Origin: Arbacia lixula
Taxonomy: Eukaryota > Echinodermata > Echinoidea > Arbacioida > Arbaciidae
Direction of reading: 5' to 3'
NCBI GenBank assembly: GCA_963669155.1
Contig: OZ022595.1
Coordinates: 5,885,642-5,949,641 of the forward strand
DNA length: 64,000 nt
The notes below the pieces were generated by a model that saw only the letters and a program-made list of their open reading frames with translations, was not told the origin of the DNA and made no database searches. Shown piece by piece: positions 35,012 through 45,257 of the stretch; the first letter of the stretch is position 1, and each line of letters begins with the position of its first letter. The position numbers were made by a program, and so were the translations under genes.

Positions 35012-35335
35012 ATGGCTGCAATCTGGCATGCAATCCAGGCTGGGGCAGCTCTCAGAAGAGAGATAATTTTCCGAGATGGGCTGCATCCCTTAGATGCATA
35101 CAATGACCTACAAGTCCGGAAGCTATATAGATTCTCAAGGCACGCATGCATTGCCATCATCAACAAACTGGCCCCGAGGATTGAGCACCCGACTAAACAA
35201 AATATGGCCTTACCACCAAGCCTACAATTTTTTGTCGCTTTAAGATATTTCGTGAGTGTAAGTCTGCTCGACGATACAACCGCATCAAGAACCATCCAGA
35301 GAGTGATACAAGCACTGTTTGAGATGAGGGATGAG
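35012..35335 (+). CDS. HARBI1-like exon 1 (N-terminal region)
   Basis: The start ATG at 35012 is in a good context (AAAATGG). It encodes MAAIWHAIQAGAALRRE, FRDGLHPLDAYNDLQVRKLYR and NMALPPSLQFFVALRYFVSV, the conserved N-terminal region of HARBI1-type proteins. It ends with FEMRDE at a GTAATT donor, where relatives continue into (I/F)IKFP. Confidence 0.75.
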
Positions 35336-35473
35336 GTAATTATATATTTTATTCACATTATCAGTTAATGTAAACAATTAAAAAAAAACATTGTTGATAG
35401 TAAAAAGTTTGTCCTCAGATCTACATACTTTCTGTACAGGGGTTCATACTACGAACAGACTGAAGGGGCGGCC

Positions 35474-35902
35474 ATGGGTAGTCCGGTCTCGGCTGTCGTG
35501 GCCAACCTGTACATGGAAAGGTTTGAAGATGAAGCGTTGGATGCATGCCCTCTCTCTTGCATTCCCCGGGCTTGGACGAGATATGTAGATGACACGTTCA
35601 TCATAGTCTCCAGTTCAGAAACCGACAACCTGCTCAGACACATGAATGGCCGCCACCCATCCATTCAGTTTACGTCGGAGATTGAGTGTGAAGGGAAGAT
35701 AGCATTCTTAGACACGATGGTTCACAGGCACGAGAACCACAGGCTCTCCATCTCAGTCTACAGAAAGCCTAGCCATACAGACCAGTACATTGCGTTCGAC
35801 TCTCACCACCCCACATCGGTGAAGAGAGGGCTGGTGAAGTATCTTTTTGACAGAGCATCAGGCCTCGTGACAAACCCACAACAGCCAAGCAAAGAGTGGA
35901 GG
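35474..35902 (+). CDS. Penelope-like RT, C-terminal palm and thumb
   Basis: The frame is open from about 35400; ATG 35474 lies inside the conserved GAAMGSPVSAVVAN block, so it is not a true start. YVDDTFIIV is the catalytic box. The frame runs into SINE sequence and ends at a stop 35935 that belongs to the SINE. Confidence 0.85.
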
Positions 35903-36259
35903 TGTCGTGGTGTGGTGGTTGTGTACTGTGACTGAAGATCTCAAGGTCCCAGGTTCAATCCCACCCATGGCACTTGTGTCCTTTAGCAAGATACTTTATC
36001 CACATTGCTGCTCTCCACCCAGGAGTATAAATGGGTACCTGGTAGGAGTGGACGATTGTGTGAATGATCTTGACCCAGCGCCGATATCGTGCAGCGGGCA
36101 AGGAATACTCCCCAGGGAGTGGAGATGGTGAACATACGTGTGCATGATATGTTCTTGTATCCAGCGACCAGGGCTCACATTGTAACATCCCACTTAATTC
36201 AGTCTCCGGACTGCGATGGGAAAGACCCTCTATACCATTAAAAAAAAAAAAAAAAAAAA
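35903..36259 (+). mobile_element. tRNA-derived SINE inserted in the Penelope-like element
   Basis: A 5' tRNA-like head has GTGGTGTGGTGGTT (box A-like) and GGTTCAATCCC (box B, 35952-35962). A conserved-looking middle follows, with TTTAGCAAGATACTTTATCC and CACCCAGGAGTATAAATGGG, and 20 A at 36240-36259. It splits the RT-GIY-YIG reading frame, so it is younger than the host element. The middle recalls the shared central domain of some deuterostome and cnidarian SINEs (possibly Nin-DC type); the family name is uncertain. No target duplication was recognised. Confidence 0.8.
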
Positions 36260-36522
36260 TGCCCTGTGTCTCAACGGCATACATAACACCAAGAAGAAAG
36301 CCCTAGAACAAAAGGATCAGAAGTCGTTCGTAGTCTTGCCTTAGGTTGATGGAGTGTCCCCACAACTCAGGCGCCGCCTGGAAAGCCATGGTATCCGTAC
36401 GGTTTTCCGATCAGATACCACCCTCCGACAACAACTAGCACACCCCAAAGATCCCATCCCTCAACACAGACGGGACGGAATCGTCTACAAACATCCCTTG
36501 CAAAGGATGTGACCATTCGTAC

Positions 36523-36876
36523 ATGGGTGAAACTGCCCGACCGATATCTGAAAGAATCTCTGAGCAGAAGAGGAATGTCAGGCACCGCCGGATTGACAGC
36601 TCAGCAGTAGCCGAACATGCATGGGATAACCAGCACCAACCGGACTGGGATGGGGTTCAGTGCATCTCCCAAGAACGGCACTGGTACACACGTAGGGTTA
36701 AGGAAGCTATCAATATCCGTCTCAATCCCAACAATTTCAATCGAGACAACAGGATCGATATCCCCGTTTTTTTTATTCGCACGATACGCCGCCATGGCAC
36801 TCCCCACCATGACATTCGATTCCGTTTACCTTACATTGCGAGACAAACATTTTCAGTAGCCATTTATCCGCATTGA
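36523..36876 (+). CDS. Penelope-like GIY-YIG endonuclease fragment
   Basis: YMGETARPISERISEQKR carries the G-E-T-x-R-x-L/I-x-x-R core of GIY-YIG nucleases; AEHAWDNQHQPDWD and RRVKEAINIRLNPNNFNRD follow, typical for the family. The GIY half lies in another frame just upstream (DGIVYK, about 36477-36494). Confidence 0.8.
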   Translation: MGETARPISERISEQKRNVRHRRIDSSAVAEHAWDNQHQPDWDGVQCISQERHWYTRRVKEAINIRLNPNNFNRDNRIDIPVFFIRTIRRHGTPHHDIRFRLPYIARQTFSVAIYPH

Positions 36877-37623
36877 GTAACATATTTAGTAGTAAAAAGT
36901 TGTTTATATTATGTTAACAATACTCCACTAGTATAATCAATCTACCAAAAGACACAGGGCCTACAAAATAACCATGTATGAGGATGGCAGTGGGAGCCTC
37001 ATATAATATACTAATTAAATCATTATTTATTCCTCGCTAAAAGCTCATATCGTTACCCGTATAAAAGAATCGAACACCGTGCAACGTCAGCGGCACATCA
37101 GTCCCGTACATCCAAAGTTATGTTGGTCACTTGCAGTCTCCTTGCCCTCGAGCCGCCTCGGCCAAAGCCCCGGAGGCGTAGCGTAGTATGGACGTTGAAA
37201 TAGACTCTGCATTGTGACTAGGTAATTAGGATAGCACGACAACTTTTCAGAACTAAATTTAAACGAGGATAAAGTAGTTGTAAAGCACATACTCACCACT
37301 GTCAATCACAGTGGATTGTATTTTATTTTAATTGCTTCTAAACAAGATTATTCAAGGGTTCACTTATTCTATTCCTCATTTTCAGCTCAGTAAATTAGAG
37401 GGAAAAAACCCCGTCGGTATAAGCCTTTTCGCGATCTCCGCGCGCATTGCATTGTGGGAATATGGCAAGGGTCATTGGAGATAAACAAAACCCGTCGCCC
37501 GTAACTACGCCTGCACTGCGTATATGCTTTGCGTTGCGAATTTCGGTCTGCCGTGAATCGTACATTTTATATCGCCATTTTTGCTAAAATATCGCTATTT
37601 TGGAGCAACTTTCTTGAGTAATA

Positions 37624-38091
37624 ATGGATGGAGAGGATTCTCAGCTTACATTAGAGGAAATAAAACTGTGGAAAGTTCAGGCTTTGAAAGATTTCCTGCG
37701 GGTAAGAGGACTCAAACAAACTGGAGTAAAAGCGGAGTTGCAAGCGCTGGTGTACAGCGCGGTGCAGTTGGGCTACGAAGTGAAGCCGAGCGAGTTGGAC
37801 GAAGAGAGGGCAAGGTCTGCTCAGTATGACAAACTTTTGGACGTTAATGGACAAAGACTCCCAGATCCACTTGTCGATCTGAAGGAAAACTGGATTTCTG
37901 AAAGGGATGGTGTGAAATTGTGGCCACCAGTTAGCTATTTTGAAATCGCAGAATGGTTGTTAAGTGAGGCTCCATGTACAAGTATTCCAAGCTCAAGCAA
38001 GACGAAGAGTACAGAATCGTCAAAGCCCAGATCTTTGCAGAAAAGACTTTTGTCAGACTATAAAGAGGGGAAAGCTTTTTTCCTATTTTAA
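37624..38091 (+). pseudogene. SAP-domain protein fragment, transposon-associated
   Basis: ATG 37624 follows an in-frame TAA. Residues about 10-45 (LEEIKLWKVQALKDFLRVRG, LKQTGVKAELQALVY) form a SAP DNA-binding helix pair. Then come LPDPLVDLKENWISERDGV, LWPPVSYFEIAEWLL, a Ser/Lys linker and LLSDYKEGKAF. After KAF one extra T in the run at about 38075-38080 shifts the frame; the shifted frame reads SYFKSKWLHE, the residues expected next in such proteins. From memory, this N-terminal region belongs to large SAP/SWIM/YqaJ-nuclease proteins repeated in marine invertebrate genomes; no nuclease part is present here. Confidence 0.6.
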
Positions 38092-38205
38092 GAGCAAATG
38101 GCTGCATGAAACTGATGATGATACATGTACAATGAAAATATAACGTATATTTTGAAGAGTCAAGTACATACGAGAATACAAAAATATTCAGCGTCACTAG
38201 TCTAT

Positions 38206-39223
38206 TTTTTTGTTTTTCAGAAATTTTCATTCAATTCCATTCAAATTATACATGACAAAAAAGAAACCGCAATTCCACTTGGTATTGTGGTTATAAATTT
38301 ACAAAAAGTTAAAGATTTGATCACATATTTGATCACAATAAACAAAAATATATCATTTTCTTTGTACCATTGTCACAAAGTGAATTAACTAAGATAATTC
38401 ATATATGTTTAATATTTTAAATAAAATAAAGGAATGGAATCATATAACATACATTTTCGACCAACAAGTGCCCCTGCTGACCTCATATCCCTACATCTGC
38501 CCTGTCCCCTCTACCTACCTATTCCTCCCTTGTGTCTGTCCCCCCTCCCACCCTTCTTATACACATACACCCCCCCACACACACACACACGTATACGCAT
38601 ACCCACAACACATACACCACAAACATACACAATTACAAAAAAAAAACACAAACACACAAGCACAAACACAACACAACCACACACGCATTGTTCCTACTCA
38701 CATTCTGACTTTATAGAGGAAAAGCATGCATACAGAACTTCCAACACAAATGATATACCTCTACTGCGTAATAAAAGGTTAAGCTTGATATGTGAGAATA
38801 ACAACCACGCTGGCACGCAAAATGTACAGGAACTGGCATATGCAAGGTACACCTGAACTACAAACATTATCAAGCTACATGCTCACAACAATGCACTACA
38901 TGCAATATAGCAGTAATTCCACCGGCTCTGCACAAATACTTCATTTTTTTTTAAGTGTCCCCATTTTCTTAGATGCAACTCAAGCCTTCCCGTTTTACTC
39001 ACAATTTTCTTTTCCTCCTCTACATTATTCACAACAATTTTCTGTAGTTCCATATCACAAGGTAACTTACCTTCACTTCTGGCTTTAAAAATTGTATATT
39101 TTAACAACATTATTAGTGTGTTTATACACTTAATTCTATATGAGTTACCAGACATGCCCAAAAATACCTCCTGCCATTCAATATTTTTCAATTCCTCCAA
39201 TTCAAAATGTTCAATAATTGACT
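38206..39223 (-). mobile_element. 5'-truncated L1/Tx1-like LINE with 13-bp target duplication
   Basis: GTCACTAGTCTAT occurs exactly at 38193-38205 and at 39224-39236. Between them the minus strand encodes the C-terminus of an L1/Tx1-type ORF2 (ELKNIEWQEVFLG, IKCINTLIMLLKYTIFKARS, ELHLRKWGHL; 39200-38883). A T-rich run right after the left duplicate (38206 on) is the antisense poly-A tail. Together these show a target-primed insertion into the SAP-ORF element. The middle holds a CA-rich stretch (38560-38690). Confidence 0.8.
38883..39200 (-). CDS. L1/Tx1-like ORF2 C-terminal fragment
   Basis: About 80 residues with the pattern (I)NxLIMLLKYxIFxxR...E...I.SKTGRLELHLRKW seen at the end of L1/Tx1 ORF2 proteins. 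It contains no RT or endonuclease motif. The upstream frame also reads FEHFELEE before the insertion edge. Confidence 0.55.
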   Translation of the reverse strand: MEELKNIEWQEVFLGMSGNSYRIKCINTLIMLLKYTIFKARSEGKLPCDMELQKIVVNNVEEEKKIVSKTGRLELHLRKWGHLKKNEVFVQSRWNYCYIACSALL

Positions 39224-39365
39224 GTCACTAGTCTATGCGATATAATGCACGCAACACACACACACCACGCTGCGCTGCACACGACTCGCTCCTTTGTTTA
39301 TCTCCAGCCGAGCGGTCGGCAAGGAATATTCGCGCATGCGCTGTAAAGACTGCAAAAAGGCTTAT

Positions 39366-41119
39366 TCACTTCTGCTGACAATCGTATGGTGGTCTTCATG
39401 TAAATTGGAAAAGGAAAAATATAACAGTACAAAATAGACTACACTGTATTCGGCAATATAACGAGATGAGACTCATCTAGCATTATCTTTTCTTGCTTTT
39501 GTTTGACAAAGGCATCACATCATGATGATCTAGACATTTTCATTATTGCCCAGTATTTGTTATTTCAAACATCCTAGTTTAACGAACTGCCAGTTATACG
39601 TGGAATTATTACAACTCTTTTAATCAATTTTTAATTTTAGTCGTATATGAAGGCTTCGTCTTTAGAATGAAAGAGCTAATCACAAAAAAGTGAAAAATTA
39701 AATAGCAAGTTATTTGTCAATGGTGTGATTAGCGGATTTGGGTTGGGAGCATGTGATTTTCAACGAGTGTACAAAAAGGTGGGGGATATATAATATATCC
39801 GGGGGGGGGGGGGGTAGTGAAAAATATTGCTGTACACATGTATGACCCCAAAACGCGTTAGAATAAAGGGGTGTTTTTTCAGTTTCGGACGTGGGCCCTA
39901 GTGTAGGGTATGAAAACATCATCAAGAAAAAGGGTTGTTTTGAAAGACTGGTCAATCACGAGGTCCAACGTACTTAGGGTATGTATTTTTTATCCTTAAA
40001 GCAGAGATAAAAAATCATGTAGGGGGCGTTTCATAATTTGGTTACACATGTGTACAGGAATACATATGATCCCCCCCCCCCCCGCCCGGGCATAGGCAGT
40101 AGAAGCGGGGCGGGGGAGGGGGGGGGGTCCTGTCCGACCCTAAATTTGAGGTGTGGGGGGGGGTATGCCCCCCCCCCCCCATGAATTTATGTTGATAACG
40201 TAACTGTTTTTGGCTTGTCAATGTGGTTTCCTTTTTGTTAACAAGAAACCCAACTGTTTTTTTTTCTAAGACCTAAGACCCCCCACCCCCCCCCCCCTCA
40301 TTTGGTGTAGGGGAATGTCCATTGGCTCTTAAAAGGTACACTAGAGAGTATGTTTTAGTCATGAAATCTGAACACCTCAGCAAGAAGTGCAAGTAATTTG
40401 CCCGGGGGGGGGGGGAGGTTGAGCCCGATACCCCTTATATCATTAAAAGTCTTGCCCCCCCCCCCCCCCCACTGACCCAAGTCTATAACTTTATTGATAT
40501 GTATTCATTATATCATCAAATTGATATTCCCTTTGAATTTTTTTTATTATTATTCAATATACCCGTGTAAGACCATGAATGGGACTGAAGAAAATAATTC
40601 TCAATAAAGGGAAGAAGATAATCCCTGACACACTACAGTGAATCATACTCTTAAAATGAATTATATATATTTTTACAATGATTTATTTTTTCAATACAGT
40701 TATAAGGCATGAACCTTTTAATTCTTAAAATAATCTCTTCTCTGACAGCCTGGAATTTTAATTTTTGAAATAATTTAAACAAACATAAAAACAAACACAC
40801 ATATCATTTAATACTAAATAAGTTCATAATTCATTGAGTTCATTGTTCATAGTTTTTGTCAATTTATTGAGAAAGAGTTGCATTTAAATGCAAGTCCAAA
40901 ATATAGCTTAAGTCCCAAATAAATAAAAACTGTTTATTGGTTGCAAATCAAGTAGCGTATGATTTTGAGCTGCGTGTGATGCAACTATTTGTGCAATAGG
41001 ACCCGGATTGCACTTATGAATAAATATAAAATATCACAGAATTATTATCTGAACCTACTTGCAAAATGATTGAATTATAAACAAACATTGTAACATTTCC
41101 TGTTTATTTATAACTGCAG
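39366..41119. other. Intron sequence with long C and G tracts
   Basis: No gene is supported. G or C runs of 9-18 bases occur at about 39799-39813, 40069-40087, 40114-40127, 40157-40180, 40280-40298, 40403-40416 and 40455-40470. They could form G-quadruplexes and are risky for assembly. Confidence 0.6.
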
Positions 41120-41382
41120 GTAATCAAGTTCCCACGGGTTCCTGACGAAGTTAGGGCAACAATGACATCAATGAGATTGCGGGAATGCCTAGTATTGTGG
41201 GGGCCATCGACAGCATCCACGTTAACGTGTATGAGGCACCACTTGGGGATGAAGAATATATCTGTGTCAACCGCAAAGGTCAACACTCTATAAACTTGCA
41301 GCTCATCTGCAGTGTTAAGTTCTTGATTACCAATTTGGTCTCGAGGTGGCCGGGCAGTACGCACGAAAGCCGGATATTGAGG
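41120..41382 (+). pseudogene. HARBI1-like exon 2 (first catalytic Asp)
   Basis: Starts VIKFPRVPDEVRAT, then shifts frame by one base to NDINEIAGMPSIVGAIDSIHV, YICVNRKGQHSINLQ, RWPGSTHESRILR. The length of 263 is one short of whole codons, consistent with a single-base deletion. Confidence 0.8.
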
Positions 41383-41674
41383 GTAAGTTGGAGCTACATT
41401 TATCTTTGCCAATGTTTTGACGTAATCCTCTTGCACATACGTGCAGTTTGAAATTGAAAAAGATAACTTTACATGAAGACAAATGTTTAGTTTCTCAGCT
41501 AATCAAATCGAATCACTGAACAATTCCAAAAGTACATTCATACACAAACCTTATTCACTGTATGTACTTAAGTGAAATATATGTACTGTAAAATATTAAC
41601 TTCATGTGATAATTTTGTGGCATGCTCGTTGGATCTAATTTTATAATTCACTTATTTCTTTAAAAAAAAAATAG

Positions 41675-41811
41675 AGAAGTGCCATCGGCCTAAGATTTGA
41701 GAGAAGGGAACTAAGCGGTATCCTGCTCGGCGATTCAGGATACAAACTACAGCCATGACTCCTTACCCCAGTCAGAGTGCCACAGAATGAAGCAGATTGA
41801 GCATACAACAG
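41675..41811 (+). pseudogene. HARBI1-like exon 3 (GDSGY box) with two stops
   Basis: RSAIGLRFERRELSGILLGD, SGYKLQP, stop, LLTPVRVPQNEAD, stop, AYN. Both stops are TGA; the first is one base from TGG. Splits a codon (AG/A) with exon 4. Confidence 0.8.
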
Positions 41812-42806
41812 GTTAGATATTGATAATCATATTAGATTCATATTCCATCGAATGTATGTAATATCAATGTCCAAATTAAGACAACTATTTGTACCTATAC
41901 ATATATATTTCAAGATGTATGCATATAAGATGTACATGTAGCTATAAATAGATTAAAAGGTTTCTTCTTAAATAATCGTTATGCATAATAAATATGGCAA
42001 AATATGCATACTTTACATTTTCTTTGGTAATACAATTAATTTGAGAATTAAAATACCCTTGAAGGACATGCTCATAGAGGAATCCTATAACCAGACCTAT
42101 ACGCCATAGACAGTATGCCCTTAATTCCTTAATTCTTTCCTTAGTGAATTCCTTTATTAACTGTACAATAGTTGAAGATAAAGCATATCCGATAAGCAAA
42201 ATTTGTTCTCTTGACAATAAAAAAACATTTTGGATTTTATGTTTGAATATTATTAATACCGGAACTTGTTCATACATACATGTATGCCTTCACCATCCAA
42301 CTGTACATACTAAATTACTGTGCAACAGTTTTAAAAGTGTATCATGTTGCTGATTCACCAGTAAAATGTTTGCAGGTGCAGATCGGGCCAATTTCATAGA
42401 AATGATATAGACCACCATCTTTCTTCACATTACACATCAAACTGCTATAGCAGATTCCATAAATGAGAATAAGAGGGAACACAAACATAGGTTACCAGTG
42501 ATAGATGAGTATAATAAGTTTTTTTATATTAGGAATATAGATTATATAAAGGGTTGTAAAACAGCGAAGGAAAACATGGGAGCTCAAAGCTAATGAAATG
42601 GAGAGTGTCAAATATGACAGAACATGAGTGTAGGAATCAGTGGAACAACATGAAAAGGACTAATAAATATTGTAAGAACAAGAAATATGGACTGTAGTTC
42701 CAATTTCATAACAACATTATGAATTTAAAAAATACATATATGTTGTGTATTAATACGCATGAAATTATTTCCCAAATGGTTGTCTTCTTGACAGTCAATT
42801 CAACAG

Positions 42807-43086
42807 AGCACACTGCAAAACTAGAGTTCTAATAGAAGAACTCGATGAACAGATTAAAAACAAATTGAGGTGCCTGAATGGACAGGGGATATCAATAGTC
42901 CCGGAGAGAGCAAGCAGGATTATCATTGCCTATTGTGTTCTACACAACATTTTAAAACAGATGAATGAGCCAGAAGATAATTATGATATTGACGCCGGTT
43001 TTTTGTCGGATTCTGTTGAAAATTCTAATTATAGTAAATGTTTACATCTACGGAAAGCTGGTTATGTAGGGATCCCGAACTATTAA
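42807..43086 (+). CDS. HARBI1-like exon 4 (catalytic Glu, C-terminus)
   Basis: AHCKTRVLIEELDEQIKNKL, RCLNG, ERASRIIIAYCVLHNI, ending at TAA 43086. The usual RAFGVLK region reads ELDEQIKNK, so the exon has drifted but keeps the Glu and the AxxVLHN block. Confidence 0.75.
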
Positions 43087-43522
43087 TTTCCCGCCTCACA
43101 CTGATATGTCAATATAAAAATTAACGATTCCAATCACCCATGCATGATCTCCTCATCTACCGCGAAACTGCCATCGAAATTCGTCAGCATTCAAGAGTAT
43201 CCACTGTGCAAATGTTGATTCGTACCTGTTGTTGTATGATTTATATTAATGAAGTATTTTCTTACAGTGATACAAACATATTTGTCTTTTGAACATTTTC
43301 ACTACTTAACGAATAATTAGTCATTCTGTCGTGAAATGTGTCGATCTTTTTCTTGCATCTACATGTAGAAGTAGGCATTGGGCGCGCGCCGCGCAATTTG
43401 GCCATTACAACATACTACTCCCGTTCGTACGCTTCCCGCGTGCGCAGTACTCGGTTTTGCAGCTAACGCCAGCTCCGAGCCTGAAATTGAGATCCCTGCA
43501 GCCGCGGCCGCGTCTGTTGCAC

Positions 43523-43763
43523 CACAAATTGTCGTCTGTTGCACCACAAATTGTCGTCCCTGCACAAATTGTCGCTGGCGACAATTTGTGCCCAATTTTA
43601 CAAAACCTGACACCACAAATTGTCGCCCCCTGCACAAATTGTCGCCGGCGACCAATTTGTGCTGCAGATGGTGTTCCCATTTTTTACCCTCACGGACGAC
43701 AATTTGTGCAGGCAAACTGATAACTAGTTGTACAAATTGTCACCCCTTGCACAAATTGTTACC
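43523..43763. repeat. Palindromic ACAAATTGTCG array
   Basis: About nine copies of (C)ACAAATTGTCG in both orientations. Two pairs form near-perfect palindromes around GCTGGC and GCCGGC centres (about 43562-43589 and 43631-43660). ORFs through it are repeat translations. The segment 43664-43733 recurs inverted at 60593-60665. Confidence 0.9.
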
Positions 43764-43789
43764 AGTCCCTGTCTTCAAGGTACAGAAAA

Positions 43790-44428
43790 TAGGGACTTTT
43801 CGATTGGGTGAACGAGAGTGATGTGACGCCCGGCGGCAGGCGTATGTCAACGCGTTTACTCCCTACGTTGAGCCGCTCCTGAAATGCGTTTCGATTTCGG
43901 GCGTCACGTCTAGTCAACGCAGTGACGTCATGGCCTCTGTGGCCCGCGTGGCAATCACTGATCTCCCCACTGGTTGCAATACGTATACGGGCGCGGTTAA
44001 ACTGTATATGTGGGACTGTAGTGTGCATTTGCAACTTGCTAGACGACAATGCAAACAGGTACCTGATAGGCTGTAGTTGGTACGTCAGTGGTGCTCATGT
44101 TAAGTGAGAAGATGATGAACTTTCTGGTAATGTAGGTATTTATATTTTGTTTAAAAAAATAAATGGAAAAATCGTTGAACTTCCCACTCATTTGCCGTAA
44201 CTCAGCATAATCTTCCTCCGGCATCGTCCATATCGAGAGGAGTATGACGTCATAGACAGCACGGGATGAGCCCGGCGCGAGTGAATTGGGTGGTCGGTGA
44301 AAACCTGGGTAAACGCGTTGAGCCGAGGGGTGTTGAGCCGAGGTGTCGACTTTAACGCATGCGCGGTGCGTGAAAGTGACGTCATTCACGGCGACGCCTG
44401 GCGTCACGTCCAAATCGAAAGGTACCTA
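43790..44428. mobile_element. Short TIR element, non-autonomous
   Basis: The left end TAGGGACTTTTCGATTGGG and right end (inverted) TAGGTACCTTTCGATTTGG agree at 16 of 19 positions, and both are followed by GTGACGCC(C/A)GGCG. An inner copy of the end motif lies near 44225. GC-rich with many CGTCA sequences and no coding frame. About 640 bases. Confidence 0.55.
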
Positions 44429-44466
44429 ATATTGCCGTGTGCGGTTGTGCCTGTGATGTGTATATA

Positions 44467-44471
<5 letters not shown>

Positions 44472-44502
<31 letters not shown>
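44472..44502. repeat. (GT)n microsatellite
   Basis: About 16 GT dinucleotides just left of the CGTACGCGTGG array. Confidence 0.95.
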
Positions 44503-44503
<1 letters not shown>

Positions 44504-44574
44504 GCGCTCGTGCTGGCGTATGAGGATGTAAGTATGGGCTTATGGTGGGCCGTTCCCGCCAAAACGCGTGCCCA

Positions 44575-44990
44575 GACCGTACGCCTTCCAATCATAACGT
44601 ACGCATGGTTCTGTCAGAGCGAACGCGTGGTTCTGTCAGAGCGTACGCGTGGTTCTGTCATTACGTACGCGTGGTTTTGTCATAACGTAGGCATGGTCTT
44701 TTTCTATTATTCTTCTATGACATTCTGAACGTACGCGTGCTTTCGGCATAACGTACGCCTGCTTTTGACATTACATACGCGTGGTTCTGTCATCACATAC
44801 GCGTGGTTCTGTCATTACGTACGCGTGGTTCTGTCATTAATGGTTAACCATAGACCAATTTTTGCGTACGCATTGACAGAAGCACGCGCACGTTATGCCA
44901 AAACAAGGCGTATGTAATGACAGAACCACGCGCACGCTATGTCAGAACCATGCGTGCGTAATGACAAGACCACGCGTACGTAATGTAGCT
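44575..44990. repeat. CGTACGCGTGG 22-bp repeats, left array (folds back)
   Basis: About ten units of ACGTACGCGTGGTTCTGTC in forward direction up to about 44840. Then, after TTAATGGTTAACCAT, about five inverted units run to 44990. The inverted part matches the inner end of the right array in direct orientation. Confidence 0.9.
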
Positions 44991-45254
44991 GTACGTATTT
45001 GATGTAATATAAACAGCTTTACAACCAATGAGAAAGCTTGTTGTATAACATGTATTGTAGCTGAATTCGATCCCGAACACAGAGGGCGGCAAACATAAAT
45101 AAAAGGGTAGAGGTTGAAGAGTGACGGAATTAGAACAAAGGCGCTGATCTCATTCCTATGAGACATGTAGTTGTTGATATACGTATTCATTTATTTATTT
45201 ATTCAGATATTTTACCAGAGTGCTCATTCACCATAAAGTAGGGCTCCCATAGGA

Positions 45255-45257
<3 letters not shown>

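Larger units (their letters stand above)
35393..36900 (+). mobile_element. Penelope-like element: RT plus GIY-YIG endonuclease
   Basis: A Penelope-like retroelement in intron 1 of the HARBI1-like pseudogene. Reading begins inside RT: STYFLYRGSYYEQTEGAAMG, SPVSAVVANLYMERFE, RYVDDTFIIV (catalytic DD), FLDTMVHR, RKPSHTDQYIAFDSHHP, then SKEW. A SINE interrupts it at 35903. It resumes with NALCLNGIHNTKKKALEQK, has a stop, and after HRRDGIVYK shifts frame into CKGCDHSYMGETARPISERI, the GIY-YIG-type endonuclease, running to 36876. The 5' half of the RT is absent. The last 75 bases match the antisense element at 23.3 kb. Dead copy. Confidence 0.85.
37419..39365. mobile_element. TIR-bounded DNA element carrying a SAP-domain ORF
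   Basis: The left end ATAAGCCTTTT (37419) and inverted right end (to 39365) match; about 60 bases further in, both arms share GGAGATAAACAAA (37477-37489 and its inverse at about 39292-39304). A SAP-domain ORF starts about 200 bases inside the left end. About 1 kb of its right half is a later LINE insertion, so the original unit was near 0.93 kb, most likely an internally deleted member of a larger DNA transposon family. No firm target duplication was seen. Confidence 0.6.
35012..43086 (+). pseudogene. HARBI1/PIF-Harbinger transposase, four exons, broken
   Basis: Exons 35012-35335, 41120-41382, 41675-41811 and 42807-43086 have GT/AG borders and join to about 334 codons, close to the roughly 350 of HARBI1-type proteins. 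The DDE residues can be placed: GAIDSIHV (exon 2), LLGDSGY (exon 3), VLIEEL (exon 4). Damage: one base missing in exon 2 (about 41155-41160), and two TGA stops in exon 3, one where relatives have the Trp of RPWLMTPV and one just before AYNR. Intron 1 is 5.8 kb and filled with other elements. Its family cuts and joins DNA as a transposase, and vertebrate HARBI1 is a domesticated member. No Harbinger TIRs were identified, so old transposon and dead domesticated gene both remain possible. Confidence 0.8.

Noticed and set aside
34882..35295. 137-codon minus-strand ORF
   Set aside because: Antisense shadow of HARBI1-like exon 1.
38405..38856. 103- and 140-codon His/Thr/Pro-rich ORFs
   Set aside because: Translations of a CA-rich stretch inside an antisense LINE insertion.
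43331..43821. Long ORFs up to 147 codons in both directions
   Set aside because: They are translations of the palindromic ACAAATTGTCG array.
44575..44990. CRISPR-like 22-base repeats
   Set aside because: No spacers, both orientations, tied to TIR-like ends.
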